Shown: positions 37,079-46,395 of the stretch, piece by piece
How the letters are laid out: each line of letters starts with the position of its first letter
Position numbering within the stretch: the first letter of the stretch is position 1
Source: Streptomyces sp. HNM0574
GTDB taxonomy: Bacteria; Actinomycetota; Actinomycetes; Streptomycetales; Streptomycetaceae
Length of the DNA: 64,000 nucleotides
Direction of reading: 5' to 3'
NCBI RefSeq assembly: GCF_012726235.1
Contig: NZ_JAASAH010000021.1
Coordinates: forward strand, 1-64,000
Translations under genes and position numbers: made by a program
Notes under the pieces: generated by a model
The model's database searches: none
Told to the model about the DNA's origin: nothing
What the model saw: the letters and a program-made list of their open reading frames with translations, nothing else

Positions 37079-37960
37079 TCAGTCCCCGCCCGTGACGAAG
37101 CGGGCGGTCTCCGCTCCGGTGCGGGCCGCGTCGCGGCCGAACCGGAGGAGGTGGCTGCCCGCCTCGCTGACCAGGAGACGGGCCCGGGGGAGCGCGGCGG
37201 CCAGCGCCTCGGCGTGGGCGAACGGGACGGCGCCGTCCGCGCGGCCCGCGACCACCAGCGCGGGCACGCGGACCTCGGCGAGCAGCGGCTGCGCGCCCCC
37301 GGCGAGGTACCGCAGGTCGGTCGCGAACCCGGCGCCGGAGCGCATCCGCCCCAGCAGCGCGGCGAGTTGCTCACGGTCCGCCGCGTCCAGCTCCGCGAGG
37401 ACCTCGCCCACCGGCCGGGTGGTCAGGCCGCCCAGCAGGAGCCGCAGCCCGAATCCGGGGCGGCGGCGTACGAGCGCGTGTGTGGCGCCCCAGGTCAGCG
37501 CCTCGGTGCGGGGGTGGAACAGCAGCCGCCCGGCCGCCCTGGTGCGCAGGTCCGGCCAGGGCAGCGGGCCGACGGCGCTCTCCAGCACGAGCCGGCGCAC
37601 GAGCCGGGGGCTGCGCGCCGCCAGGGCCACCGCCGTCGGCCCGCCCCCGGAGATCCCGATCACCGCGTCGAGCCTGCGGACGCCGAGCCGCGCGCACAGC
37701 TCCTCCGTCGCCGCCGCGAACCGCTCGGGCGACGGCCCGGTGGACACCGGCGTGCGCCCGTAACCGGGCCGGGAGGGGGCCAGGACGGTGTGCCCGGCGG
37801 CCGCCAACTCCCGCTCGCCCACGGCGATTCCGGCCCGCATGTGCCCGCCGTGCAGGATCAGCACCGTGCCGGGGCCGCGCCGGTCGAGCCGGTACTCCAC
37901 GGGCCCCGAGGGCACCCGCGTGAGGTGCGTGGGGCGGTCGGTGCCGGGGGTGCGCTGCAC
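37079..37960 (-). CDS. Alpha/beta hydrolase
   Basis: A 293-residue alpha/beta-fold hydrolase: oxyanion segment ILHGGHMRAG, nucleophile elbow GISGGGPTAV, acid in VVAGRADGAVPF and histidine in SEAGSHLLRFG. The GTG start at 37960 has no strong ribosome binding site. It resembles proline iminopeptidase/esterase-type proteins; no substrate can be named. It precedes, on the opposite strand, the FMN riboswitch region. Confidence 0.85.
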   Translation of the reverse strand: MQRTPGTDRPTHLTRVPSGPVEYRLDRRGPGTVLILHGGHMRAGIAVGERELAAAGHTVLAPSRPGYGRTPVSTGPSPERFAAATEELCARLGVRRLDAVIGISGGGPTAVALAARSPRLVRRLVLESAVGPLPWPDLRTRAAGRLLFHPRTEALTWGATHALVRRRPGFGLRLLLGGLTTRPVGEVLAELDAADREQLAALLGRMRSGAGFATDLRYLAGGAQPLLAEVRVPALVVAGRADGAVPFAHAEALAAALPRARLLVSEAGSHLLRFGRDAARTGAETARFVTGGD

Positions 37961-38181
37961 GCGTGCTCTCCGTCGCTCGGTACGGGGCGGCCGGTACGGG
38001 CCGTCATGGGGTGCGGACAGCGTTCCACAGTGCCCAACTGCCGGGCGTGCGCGGCGAGTCGGTGCCCGGCGCGCGCGGTGACCCTCCGTCCGGCGACCGC
38101 TGCTGTGAGTCAGGCCACAGCGGCCCGCCGGTATGGCCCCGGGCGCCCCGTGGCAGACTGGACGCAGAACCAGTGACGTCA

Positions 38182-38308
38182 GCGCACTCCGGGGTCGGTG
38201 AAAGTCCGAACCGGCGGTTACAGTCCGCGACCCGATCGCCGCCAGCGGTCGGTTGACCAGGTGAAACTCCTGGACCGACGGTGAAAGTCCGGATGGGAGG
38301 CAGTGCGC
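38182..38308 (+). promoter_or_regulatory. FMN riboswitch (RFN element) controlling the rib operon
   Basis: The conserved RFN segments are all present: TCGGTGAAAGTCCGAACC, GGCGGTTACAGTCCGCGA, TTGACCAGGTGAAACTCCTG and GGTGAAAGTCCGGATGGGAG. The closing P1 helix pairs GCGCACT (38182-38188) with AGTGCGC (38302-38308). It lies 150 bases upstream of ribD. FMN binding would repress the whole riboflavin operon. Confidence 0.96.
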
Positions 38309-38345
38309 GACGGGCCGCGAGACGGTTCACCGTCGGCTTCGGCGG

Positions 38346-38366
38346 TCCGTTCCCCGAGGGGACGGA
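38346..38366 (+). terminator. Expression-platform hairpin downstream of the FMN riboswitch
   Basis: TCCG-T-TCCCC (38346-38355) pairs with GGGGA-CGGA (38358-38366) around a GA loop with one bulged T, followed by TCTT. It could act as the ligand-controlled terminator, though translational control is also possible in actinobacteria. Confidence 0.5.
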
Positions 38367-38459
38367 TCTTCCGGATGCCCCCGGTGTGCTCCCCGTTCCG
38401 CGTACCCGTGTCTCTTCCCGAAGCGCCCCGGAGTCCGTGCCAGAAGGCAGGAGGACCCG

Positions 38460-39632
38460 GTGGCCATTCACGCCACAGCGCCGCCCGACGAGCGCGCCGC
38501 CATGCGCAGGGCCGTCGAGCTCGCCGCGCGCGGTATCGGCTCCACCAGCCCCAATCCCGTCGTCGGCTGCGTCGTCCTCGACCGCACGGGCCGCACGGTC
38601 GGCGAGGGCTGGCACCAGCGCGCCGGCGGCCCGCACGCGGAGATCCACGCGCTCGCCGAGGCCGGCGACGACGCCCGCGGCGGCACCGCCGTCGTCACCC
38701 TCGAACCCTGCAACCACACCGGACGCACCGGGCCCTGCGCGCAGGCGCTGATCGACGCCGGGATCGCCCGCGTCGTCTACGCCGTCGCCGACCCCAACCC
38801 GACGGCCGAGGGCGGCGGCGCCACCCTCGCCGCCGCCGGCGTCGACGTCGCCACCGGGCTGCTGGAGGACGAGGCCACCGCCGTCAACGCGGCCTGGCTC
38901 ACCTCGGTCCTCCGCGGCCGCCCGCACGTGACCTGGAAGTACGCCGCGACCCTCGACGGCCGGATCGCCGCGGCCGACGGCTCCAGCCGCTGGATCACCT
39001 CCGACGAGGCCCGCGCGGACGTGCACCGGCTGCGCGCCGGTGTCGACGCCGTCGTCGTCGGCTCCGGCACGGCACGCGCCGACGACCCGCACCTCGCGGT
39101 GCGCGACGTCCCCGGCGCCGTGCAGCCGCTGCGCGTCGTCGTCGACACCGAGGCCGCCGTCGTCCGCCCCGGCGCGCGCGTCCTCGACGCCGCGGCGCCC
39201 ACCCTCGTCGCCGTCGCGCGGGACGCGGACACCGCGCCACTCGACGGCGTCGCCGAGTACGTCCGGCTCCCCCGCTCCGCGAGCGGCGCCGGGCTCGACG
39301 TGACGGCGCTGCTCGGCGCCCTCCTGGAGCGGGACGTGCGGTCCGTGCTGCTGGAGGGCGGGCCCGCGCTCGCGGGCGCGTTCGTCTCGGCCCGCGTCGT
39401 CGACCGGGTCGTCGGCTATCTCGCGCCGGTGCTGCTGGGGGACGGGGCGCCCGCGCTCGGCGACGCCGGAATCAGCACCATCGCCCAGGCGTTGCGGCTG
39501 ACACTGACCGGTTCCGCACGCCTGGGGCCGGACCTGCGGATCACCGCCGTGCCCCCGGACGCGGTCGGCGCCACCGCCGCCGCCGACCCCGCGTCCCCCG
39601 TCCCCTCCGCCCACCCCACCGAGGAGTCCTGA
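38460..39632 (+). CDS. ribD: Bifunctional riboflavin deaminase/reductase RibD
   Basis: A 390-residue enzyme. The N-terminal deaminase domain (about residues 10-145) has the zinc motif PHAEIHAL and EPCNHTGRTGPC. The C-terminal reductase domain begins near RPHVTWKYAATLDGRIA. It converts the GTP cyclohydrolase product to 5-amino-6-ribitylamino-uracil phosphate. The GTG at 38460 follows AGGAGGA. The stop directly abuts the ribE start. Confidence 0.95.
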   Translation: MAIHATAPPDERAAMRRAVELAARGIGSTSPNPVVGCVVLDRTGRTVGEGWHQRAGGPHAEIHALAEAGDDARGGTAVVTLEPCNHTGRTGPCAQALIDAGIARVVYAVADPNPTAEGGGATLAAAGVDVATGLLEDEATAVNAAWLTSVLRGRPHVTWKYAATLDGRIAAADGSSRWITSDEARADVHRLRAGVDAVVVGSGTARADDPHLAVRDVPGAVQPLRVVVDTEAAVVRPGARVLDAAAPTLVAVARDADTAPLDGVAEYVRLPRSASGAGLDVTALLGALLERDVRSVLLEGGPALAGAFVSARVVDRVVGYLAPVLLGDGAPALGDAGISTIAQALRLTLTGSARLGPDLRITAVPPDAVGATAAADPASPVPSAHPTEES

Positions 39633-40253
39633 GTGTTCACCGGAATTGTCGAAGAGCTGGGCGAGGTCGTCGCCGTGGAGAACCTCGGGGAGTCCTCCCG
39701 CTTCCGGCTGCGCGGCCCCGTCGTCACCGAGGGGGTGCGGCACGGCGACTCGATCGCGGTGAACGGCGTGTGCCTCACCGTCGTCGAGTCCTCCGGGGGC
39801 GAGTTCACCGCCGACGTCATCGCCGAGACGCTGCGGCGCAGCAGCCTCGGCGCCCTCGCCGTCGGCTCCCGCGTCAACCTGGAACGCCCGATGGCGCTCG
39901 GCGGGCGCCTCGACGGGCACCTCGTGCAGGGCCACGTGGACGGCACCGGCACCATCGAGGAACGCGCCGAGGACGGCACCTTCCGCATCGGACTGCCCCG
40001 CGAACTGGCCAGGTACGTCGTGGAGAAGGGCTCGATCACGGTGGACGGCATCAGCCTCACCGTCGTCGAGGCCGGTGACGCGCACTTCACCGTCAGCCTC
40101 ATCCCCACCACCCTGGAGCTGACCACCCTCGGCACCAAGGGCGCGGGCGAGCCGGTCAACCTGGAGGTCGACGTCCTCGCCAAGTACGTGGAGCGCCTGA
40201 TGAGCCACGGCAGTCCGGGTGCGGGGGCGGTTCCGGGCGGCGGTGTCCGGTGA
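39633..40253 (+). CDS. ribE: Riboflavin synthase alpha subunit
   Basis: A 206-residue protein made of two homologous lumazine-binding barrels, the first starting FTGIVEELGEVVAVE and the second near GHLVQGHVDGTGTIEE. It dismutates two 6,7-dimethyl-8-ribityllumazine molecules into riboflavin. The GTG start follows the ribD TGA without a gap and the stop overlaps the ribM GTG by four bases, so the genes are translationally coupled. Confidence 0.96.
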   Translation: MFTGIVEELGEVVAVENLGESSRFRLRGPVVTEGVRHGDSIAVNGVCLTVVESSGGEFTADVIAETLRRSSLGALAVGSRVNLERPMALGGRLDGHLVQGHVDGTGTIEERAEDGTFRIGLPRELARYVVEKGSITVDGISLTVVEAGDAHFTVSLIPTTLELTTLGTKGAGEPVNLEVDVLAKYVERLMSHGSPGAGAVPGGGVR

Positions 40254-40939
40254 GCGCCGTGGACTGGCTCGGCTGGGCCGACGGGCTCAACTCCGAGGCG
40301 TTCACCGCCTTCGGGCAGCACGTCATCTGGTCCGACGCCCTCGGCAACACCATCGGCCTCGCCGCCCTCGCCCTCGGCTGGCGCCGCTCCCTGCTGACCT
40401 GGCCCGCGCAGCTGCTGTCCGGCCTCGTCCTCATCGCGGCCTACGGCTCGGCGCAGCTCGCGGGCGGCGTCGGCAAGCAGCTCCTGGTCATCGCCGTCGC
40501 GGTGTGGGGCTGGCGCCAGTGGAGCCGCGGACGCGGGCAGGCGCAGGACGGGTCGATCGCCGTCCGCTTCGCCAGCGGCTCCGAGCGGGCCTGGCTGATC
40601 GCCGGGACGGCGCTCGGCACCGCCCTGGTCGGCGGCCTGTTCTCGCTGGTCCCCGCGCTGTCCTGGAACCCCTGGCCGGACGCCTACATCTTCGTCGGCA
40701 CCCTCGCCGCGATGGTCGCGCAGGCGCGCGGACTGGTGGAGTTCTGGTTCGCGTGGCTGCTGGTGGACCTGGTGGGCGTCCCGCTCGCCTTCAGCAGCGG
40801 ACTCGCCTTCTCGGGCTTCGTGTACGTCATCTATCTCGGCCTCGTCCTGTGGGGGCTGCGCGCCTGGTGGCTGCGCTCCCGCCTGGACGCGGCGCAGGGC
40901 TCCGAGGCGGAGCCCGCACTGGAAGGAGCCCGGGCATGA
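40250..40939 (+). CDS. ribM: PnuC-like riboflavin transporter RibM
   Basis: A 229-residue membrane protein with about seven hydrophobic segments and the PnuC-type features WGWRQW and FSLVPALSWNPWPDAYIF. It lies inside the rib operon with 4-base overlaps on both sides. From memory, the Streptomyces davaonensis RibM of the same position imports riboflavin and roseoflavin, so riboflavin is a better guess than nicotinamide mononucleotide or riboside. Confidence 0.88.
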   Translation: MSAVDWLGWADGLNSEAFTAFGQHVIWSDALGNTIGLAALALGWRRSLLTWPAQLLSGLVLIAAYGSAQLAGGVGKQLLVIAVAVWGWRQWSRGRGQAQDGSIAVRFASGSERAWLIAGTALGTALVGGLFSLVPALSWNPWPDAYIFVGTLAAMVAQARGLVEFWFAWLLVDLVGVPLAFSSGLAFSGFVYVIYLGLVLWGLRAWWLRSRLDAAQGSEAEPALEGARA

Positions 40940-42264
40940 CCGGCATCACCGCGCAGCAGACCTGGTACGCGGGACACGGCACGGGCGAGGCCGACGACCT
41001 CGCCCTGGACCCCGTCGAGCGCGCCGTCGCCGACATCGCGGCGGGGCGGCCCGTCGTGGTCGTCGACGACGAGAGCCGGGAGAACGAGGGCGACCTCGTG
41101 ATCGCGGCGGAGAAGGCCACGCCCGAGGTCGTCGCCTTCATGATGAGCGAGTGCCGTGGCCTGATCTGCACCCCGATGGAGGGCGAGGACATCGACCGGC
41201 TGCGGCTGCCGCAGATGGTGCAGGACAACACCGAGGCGATGAGCACCGCCTTCACCGTCTCCGTCGACGCGGGGCCCGAGCACGGCGTCACCACCGGCAT
41301 CTCGGCCGCCGACCGCGCCACCACCATCCAGCTCCTGGCGGAGGGCGGCTCGGTGCCGGAGGACTTCGTCCGGCCCGGGCACGTCTTCCCGCTGCGGGCG
41401 CGCCCCGGCGGTGTGCTGGTGCGGGCCGGGCACACCGAGGCGGGCGTCGACCTGGCCCGGCTGGCGGGGCTGCGGCCCGCCGCCGCGATCGTCGAGATCG
41501 CGGGCGAGGACGGCACCATGCTGCGGCTGCCCGAACTGCTGCCCTTCGCCCGCAAGCACGGGCTCGCGATCATCTCCATCGAGGACCTGATCGCCTACCG
41601 CAGGGCCGCCGAGCCGACCGTCCGCCGCGAGGCCGAGACCCGGCTCCCCACCCGGCACGGCACCTTCCGCGCGTACGGCTACCGCTCCACCGCCGACGGC
41701 GTCGAGCACATCGCCCTCGTCGCGGGCGACCTCGCCGCGGACGGCGCCGAGGCGGGCGCCGGGGAGGACGTGCTCGTCCGGGTGCACTCCGAGTGCCTGA
41801 CCGGGGACATCTTCGGCTCGCTGCGCTGCGACTGCGGCCCCCAGCTGGAGGCCTCGCTGGAGCGGGTGCAGGCCGAGGGCAGGGGAGTGGTGCTCTACCT
41901 GCGCGGGCACGAGGGCCGCGGCATCGGCCTGATGTCCAAGCTGCGCGCCTACGAACTCCAGGAGCACGGCCGGGACACCCTCGACGCCAACCTGGAGCTC
42001 GGCCTGCCCGCCGACGCCCGCGACTACGCCGCGGCCGCGCAGATCCTCGGCGACCTCGGCGTCCGCTCGCTGCGGCTGATGACGAACAACCCGGAGAAGA
42101 CCGCGGCGCTGGTGCGGCACGGGCTGCGGGTCACGGGGCGGGTGCCGATGCCCGTCCAGGCCGGCGAGCACAACCTCCGCTATCTGCGCACCAAGCGCGA
42201 CCGGATGGGCCACGACCTGCCCTGGCTGGAGGCCGAACGCGCCTCCGCCTGCGGCAACCAGTGA
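40936..42264 (+). CDS. ribBA: Bifunctional 3,4-DHBP synthase / GTP cyclohydrolase II
   Basis: A 442-residue fusion. RibB half (about residues 20-225): VVVVDDESRENEGDLVIAAE, the acidic metal site, and HTEAGVDLARLAG. RibA half (about 235-430): the zinc cysteines in LTGDIFGSLRCDCGPQLE and the catalytic LRGHEGRGIGLMSKLRAYEL. It feeds both substrates of riboflavin synthesis. The ATG overlaps the ribM stop (ATGA). Confidence 0.96.
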   Translation: MTGITAQQTWYAGHGTGEADDLALDPVERAVADIAAGRPVVVVDDESRENEGDLVIAAEKATPEVVAFMMSECRGLICTPMEGEDIDRLRLPQMVQDNTEAMSTAFTVSVDAGPEHGVTTGISAADRATTIQLLAEGGSVPEDFVRPGHVFPLRARPGGVLVRAGHTEAGVDLARLAGLRPAAAIVEIAGEDGTMLRLPELLPFARKHGLAIISIEDLIAYRRAAEPTVRREAETRLPTRHGTFRAYGYRSTADGVEHIALVAGDLAADGAEAGAGEDVLVRVHSECLTGDIFGSLRCDCGPQLEASLERVQAEGRGVVLYLRGHEGRGIGLMSKLRAYELQEHGRDTLDANLELGLPADARDYAAAAQILGDLGVRSLRLMTNNPEKTAALVRHGLRVTGRVPMPVQAGEHNLRYLRTKRDRMGHDLPWLEAERASACGNQ

Positions 42265-42337
42265 CACCGTCCCAAATCCCCCCGAAACACCTGAAGTTCC
42301 CCCGGAAAAACCCCGCATCCGCACAGAGGAGAAGCGC

Positions 42338-42823
42338 GTGAGTGGCAAGGGCGCACCCGAACTGACCGTCAAGAACTGCCAGGACCTCCGCGTCGCGGTC
42401 GTCGCGGCCCAGTGGCACGAGCAGATCATGGACGGTCTCGTCGACGGCGCCCTGCGCGCCCTGGCCGAGCTCGGCATCGACGAGCCGACCCTGCTGCGGG
42501 TCCCCGGCAGCTTCGAACTCCCCGTCGTCACCAAGGTCCTGGCCGGCCGCGGCTACGACGCGGTCGTCGCGCTCGGCGTCGTCATCAAGGGCGGCACTCC
42601 GCACTTCGACTACGTCTGCCAGGGCGTCACCCAGGGCCTCACCCAGGTCTCCACCGACACCGGCGTCCCCGTCGGATTCGGTGTGCTGACCTGCGACACC
42701 GAGGAGCAGGCCCTGGACCGGGCCGGTCTGGAGGGCTCCACCGAGGACAAGGGGCACGAGGCCGTCACCGCCGCAGTGGCCACCGCCACGACCCTGCGCA
42801 CCGTCTCCGAACCCTGGCGCTGA
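42338..42823 (+). CDS. ribH: 6,7-dimethyl-8-ribityllumazine synthase
   Basis: A 161-residue lumazine synthase with VAAQWHEQIMDGLVDGAL, VPGSFELPVVTKVLA, ALGVVIKGGTPHFDYVC (catalytic histidine) and GFGVLTCDTEEQAL. It completes the rib operon. The GTG start is preceded by GAGGAG. A 73-base gap separates it from ribBA. Confidence 0.96.
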   Translation: MSGKGAPELTVKNCQDLRVAVVAAQWHEQIMDGLVDGALRALAELGIDEPTLLRVPGSFELPVVTKVLAGRGYDAVVALGVVIKGGTPHFDYVCQGVTQGLTQVSTDTGVPVGFGVLTCDTEEQALDRAGLEGSTEDKGHEAVTAAVATATTLRTVSEPWR

Positions 42824-42858
42824 GGGCCCCGGGCCGACCACGTAGGGTGAGAGACACC

Positions 42859-43131
42859 ATGGCGAACAAGACATTCGAGGAGCTCCACGCCGAGCTCCAG
42901 CAGAAGGCCGCCACCGGCGACCCCATCACCTCCCGTACCGCGGAGCTCGTCTCCCAGGGCGTGCACGCGATCGGCAAGAAGGTCGTCGAGGAGGCCGCCG
43001 AGGTGTGGATGGCCGCCGAGTACGAGGGGGAGGACGCCACCGCGGAGGAGATCTCCCAGCTCCTCTACCATGTGCAGGTGCTCATGGTCGCCCGGGGCAT
43101 CTCCCTCGACGACGTATACGCTCACCTCTGA
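42859..43131 (+). CDS. hisE: Phosphoribosyl-ATP pyrophosphatase
   Basis: A 90-residue all-alpha MazG-like protein for the second step of histidine synthesis. The signature GKKVVEEAAEVWMAAEYEG and the QLLYHVQVLMVARGISLDDV helix are intact. It stands as a single-domain HisE next to hisG, the usual actinobacterial order. Confidence 0.95.
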   Translation: MANKTFEELHAELQQKAATGDPITSRTAELVSQGVHAIGKKVVEEAAEVWMAAEYEGEDATAEEISQLLYHVQVLMVARGISLDDVYAHL

Positions 43132-43305
43132 GCCGACGGCTCCGAGCCGCCGGGCAGGCCCGATCCCCGCAGTCCGCGATCCGGACCGCCGGACGGGCCC
43201 GTACCGCCCCCGCGTCCGGCGGGCGGACCGGCACCACATCTCCAGCACCGCAACCGAGCACCGTGCTCGAACACCCCAGCTCTCTACGCGAAGGAAGCCC
43301 GCCCC

Positions 43306-44154
43306 ATGCTGCGCATCGCCGTCCCCAACAAGGGTTCACTGTCCGAGCCTGCGTCGGCGATGCTCCATGAGGCGGGCTACCGGCAGCGCAAGGACCGCCG
43401 CGAGCTGGTCCTCGTGGACAGCGAGAACGAGGTCGAGTTCTTCTTCCTCCGTCCTCGCGACATCGCCGTCTACGTCGGCTCCGGCAAGCTGGACATCGGC
43501 ATCACGGGCCGCGACCTGCTGCTGGACTCCGGCGCCTCCGCCGAGGAGATCCTCCAGCTCGGCTTCGCCGGCTCCACCTTCCGCTACGCGACGATCCCCG
43601 GCACCGCCAAGGACGTGAGCGAGTTCGGCGGCAAGACCGTCGCGACGTCCTTCTCCGGGCTGGTCACCAAGCACCTCGCCGACAAGGGCGTGGACGCCTC
43701 CGTGGTGCACCTCGACGGCGCCGTCGAGACCGCCATCCAGCTCGGCGTCGCCGAGATCATCGCCGACGTCGTGGAGACCGGCACCACGCTCCGCAACGCG
43801 GGCCTGGAGATCATCAGCGAGCCGATCCTGCACTCCGAGGCCGTCGTCATCCGCGGCGAGGGCGCGAGCGAGGACGACCCCAAGGTCCAGCAGTTCCTGC
43901 GCCGCATGCAGGGCGTCCTCGTCGCCCGCCGGTACGTGATGATGGACTACGACATCCGCGCCGAGCACCTGGAGGCCGCGGTGGCCCTCACCCCGGGACT
44001 GGAGTCGCCGACGGTGTCCCCGCTGCACGACCAGGGCTGGGTCGCCGTCCGCTCCATGGTGCGGACGAACGAGGCACAGCGGATCATGGACGATCTCTAC
44101 GCCCTCGGCGCCCGCGCCATCCTCACCACCGGCATCCACGCCTGCCGCCTCTGA
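43306..44154 (+). CDS. hisG: ATP phosphoribosyltransferase, long form
   Basis: First committed enzyme of histidine synthesis. The 282 residues include the catalytic domain (LRIAVPNKGSLSEPASAML, and the PRPP loop ADVVETGTTLRNAGLEII) and a C-terminal ACT-like HisG_C domain of about 75 residues for histidine feedback. ATG at 43306 with GAAGGA upstream. The 174 bases between hisE and hisG show no gene. Confidence 0.96.
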   Translation: MLRIAVPNKGSLSEPASAMLHEAGYRQRKDRRELVLVDSENEVEFFFLRPRDIAVYVGSGKLDIGITGRDLLLDSGASAEEILQLGFAGSTFRYATIPGTAKDVSEFGGKTVATSFSGLVTKHLADKGVDASVVHLDGAVETAIQLGVAEIIADVVETGTTLRNAGLEIISEPILHSEAVVIRGEGASEDDPKVQQFLRRMQGVLVARRYVMMDYDIRAEHLEAAVALTPGLESPTVSPLHDQGWVAVRSMVRTNEAQRIMDDLYALGARAILTTGIHACRL

Positions 44155-44207
44155 GCGCCGGCCCCGCACCCAGCACCAACTCAGCACACGAGCACCGGGA
44201 TTCGCCC

Positions 44208-44654
44208 ATGTCCGCCCAACTGCCCGCGCTCCCCGTCACGTTCCGGCCGGGGCGCACCCGTGCCGTCCTGATCAGCGTCGGGGTGGCGGTGTTCGCCGTC
44301 ATCACGGCGATCGCGATGATCCTTCCGACGCTGGGCGCGGGGGAGCGGATGACCTTCGTCGTCACCGGCCTGCTGTTCTTCGGCGTCCTCCTGCTGCTCG
44401 CCCGCCCGCACGTCACGGCGGACGAGCAGGGCGTCACCGTCGTCAACCTGACGACGAAGCGGCGACTGGAATGGGCGGAAGTGCTGCGCGTCAACCTCCG
44501 CGCCGGCGACCCCTGGGTGTACCTGGACCTCGCCGACGGCACCAGTCTGCCCGCGATGGGCATCCAGCCCGGCATCGGCCGGCAGCAGGCCCTCGCCGAC
44601 GCCCGTGCGCTGCGGGCCCTGAGCGAGAGCCGCGGTACGAGCCCCGCCTCCTGA
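44208..44654 (+). CDS. Small PH-domain membrane protein
   Basis: A 148-residue protein with two membrane helices (about residues 20-42 and 48-66). These are followed by a bacterial PH-like domain: HVTADEQGVTVVNLTTKRRLEWAEV is the typical strand-turn pattern. It is a common actinobacterial neighbour of hisG. Function unknown; probably a membrane-anchored protein. Confidence 0.83.
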   Translation: MSAQLPALPVTFRPGRTRAVLISVGVAVFAVITAIAMILPTLGAGERMTFVVTGLLFFGVLLLLARPHVTADEQGVTVVNLTTKRRLEWAEVLRVNLRAGDPWVYLDLADGTSLPAMGIQPGIGRQQALADARALRALSESRGTSPAS

Positions 44655-44660
44655 CACCAC

Positions 44661-44709
44661 CGGCGCCGCCCCGGCCGCCCCCGTCCACGGGGCGCCCGGG
44701 GCGGCGCCG
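44661..44709 (+). terminator. Hairpin terminator after the PH-domain gene
   Basis: CGGCGCCGCCCCGG (44661-44674) pairs perfectly with 44696-44709 (14 bp) around a loop that itself contains a CCCC/GGGG inner stem. It ends the his-linked transcription unit. Confidence 0.8.
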
Positions 44710-44934
44710 TACTCTCCCCCGCGCGATCCGGAGCCCAACTCTCCGCCCGGCGGCCCTGCCCACGCCACCGTCCCCGTGGCTACTCTGGGCCGCGGCGGTG
44801 TGCCGTCCCGCACCGGCGACGGCCGCACCGCCGTACCGCGCACCCCGATCCGAGGAGTGACTTCCTACCGCGATGGACGGTTCGTCCGGCAGTACCCGCG
44901 CCGTGTCCTTCGGTGAACACCGGGGAGGCACGGC

Positions 44935-46395
44935 ATGACTCTCCCGCTCCTGCTGCTCGCAGCGGCCTTCCTGCTGATCCTCGCCAACGGCTTCTTCGTG
45001 GCCGCCGAGTTCGGCCTCGTCACGGTCGAGAAGGCGGACGCCGAACGGGCCGCGGCGCGCGGCGACCGCGGCGCCCGGCACGTCACCGCCGCGCTCCGCG
45101 AGCTGTCCTTCCAGCTCTCCGGCACCCAACTGGGCATCACCCTCACCTCGTTGGTCGTCGGCATGCTCTCCGAGCCCGCGCTCGCGCGGCTGCTCAGCGG
45201 ACCGCTGACGGCCGCCGGGCTGCCCGAGGGCGCGGTGGGCGGCACGGCGGTGGCCGTCGGCATGTTCACCGCCTCCGCCGTGCAGATGGTCATCGGCGAA
45301 CTCGTGCCGAAGAACTGGGCCGTCTCCCGCCCGCTGGCCGTCGCCCGGTTCGTCGCCGGCCCGCAGCGCGCCTTCTCCGGCGCCTTCCGCCCGGTGATCA
45401 CGCTGCTCAACACCGCTGCCAACCGGATGGTCCGCGCCTGCGGCGTGCAGCCCGCCGACGAGCTGGACTCGGCCCGCACCCCCGGCGAACTCGCCTCCCT
45501 CGCCCGGCACTCGGCCCGCGCCGGCGCCATCGAGCAGGACACCGCCGACCTCTTCGTCCGCACCCTCTCGCTCTCGCTGGGCGGCCTGACCGCGCAGCAC
45601 GCGATGACGCCCCGGGTCCGGGTCGCGGCCCTCCAGGCCGAGGCCACCGCCGAGGACGTCCGCAACCTCACCCGCGCCACCGGCCTGTCCCGCTTCCCCG
45701 TCTACCGCGAACGGCTGGACGAGGTCACCGGCATCGTCCACCTCAAGGACGCCCTCGCCGTACCCGCGCAGGAGCGGCTGCGGACCCCGGTCGCGCGGAT
45801 CGCCGTACCGCCGCTCCTCGTCCCGCAGACCCTGCCGTTGCGGCCGCTGCTGGAGCGGCTGCGCAGCGAGGCGCCGATCGCCGTCGTCGTCGACGAGTAC
45901 GGCGGGACGGCCGGGGTGGTCACCCTGGAGGACATCGTCGAGGAGCTCGTCGGCGAGGTCCGTGACGAGCACGACGGGCACACGCCGCCCCAACTCGCCC
46001 CCGCCGCACCGGAGTCGGACGGCCGTCCCGCCTGGGACACCGACGGCGGCTGCCGCGTCGACGCGCTCCGCGCGATCGGCCTGGACGCGCCGGAGGGCCC
46101 GTACGAAACCGTCGCCGGACTCGTCGCGGACCTCCTCGGCCGCATCCCCGCCCCCGGCGACACCGCACACCTGCCGGGTCCGCCGGTCAACTGCGGGGAG
46201 CACGAGGGCGGTTCGGGTGCGGCGTCCGGTGCGGCCGCCGGATGGCAGCTGCGGGTGCGGACGGTGGCCCACCACCGGGCCGAACGGGTCCGGATCGTCG
46301 GGCCGTCGGCGGTGCGGGCGCGGGTTCCGGCACCTGCCGCTCCCGGGCCGCCGCCCGGGGCGCGGGAGGACCTGGCCCAGGCGGTGGCCGGATGA
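44935..46395 (+). CDS. CNNM/CorC family membrane protein (first of a tandem pair)
   Basis: A 486-residue protein: DUF21/CNNM transmembrane domain (LLILANGFFVAAEFGLVTVE, then VIGELVPKNWAVSRPLAV), two CBS domains (AMTPRVRVAALQAEAT and VVVDEYGGTAGVVTLEDIVE) and a C-terminal CorC/HlyC domain ending in a Pro/Ala-rich tail. Such proteins are linked to Mg2+ or related cation efflux; the hemolysin name is historical. The stop overlaps the next paralogue by four bases. Confidence 0.87.
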   Translation: MTLPLLLLAAAFLLILANGFFVAAEFGLVTVEKADAERAAARGDRGARHVTAALRELSFQLSGTQLGITLTSLVVGMLSEPALARLLSGPLTAAGLPEGAVGGTAVAVGMFTASAVQMVIGELVPKNWAVSRPLAVARFVAGPQRAFSGAFRPVITLLNTAANRMVRACGVQPADELDSARTPGELASLARHSARAGAIEQDTADLFVRTLSLSLGGLTAQHAMTPRVRVAALQAEATAEDVRNLTRATGLSRFPVYRERLDEVTGIVHLKDALAVPAQERLRTPVARIAVPPLLVPQTLPLRPLLERLRSEAPIAVVVDEYGGTAGVVTLEDIVEELVGEVRDEHDGHTPPQLAPAAPESDGRPAWDTDGGCRVDALRAIGLDAPEGPYETVAGLVADLLGRIPAPGDTAHLPGPPVNCGEHEGGSGAASGAAAGWQLRVRTVAHHRAERVRIVGPSAVRARVPAPAAPGPPPGAREDLAQAVAG

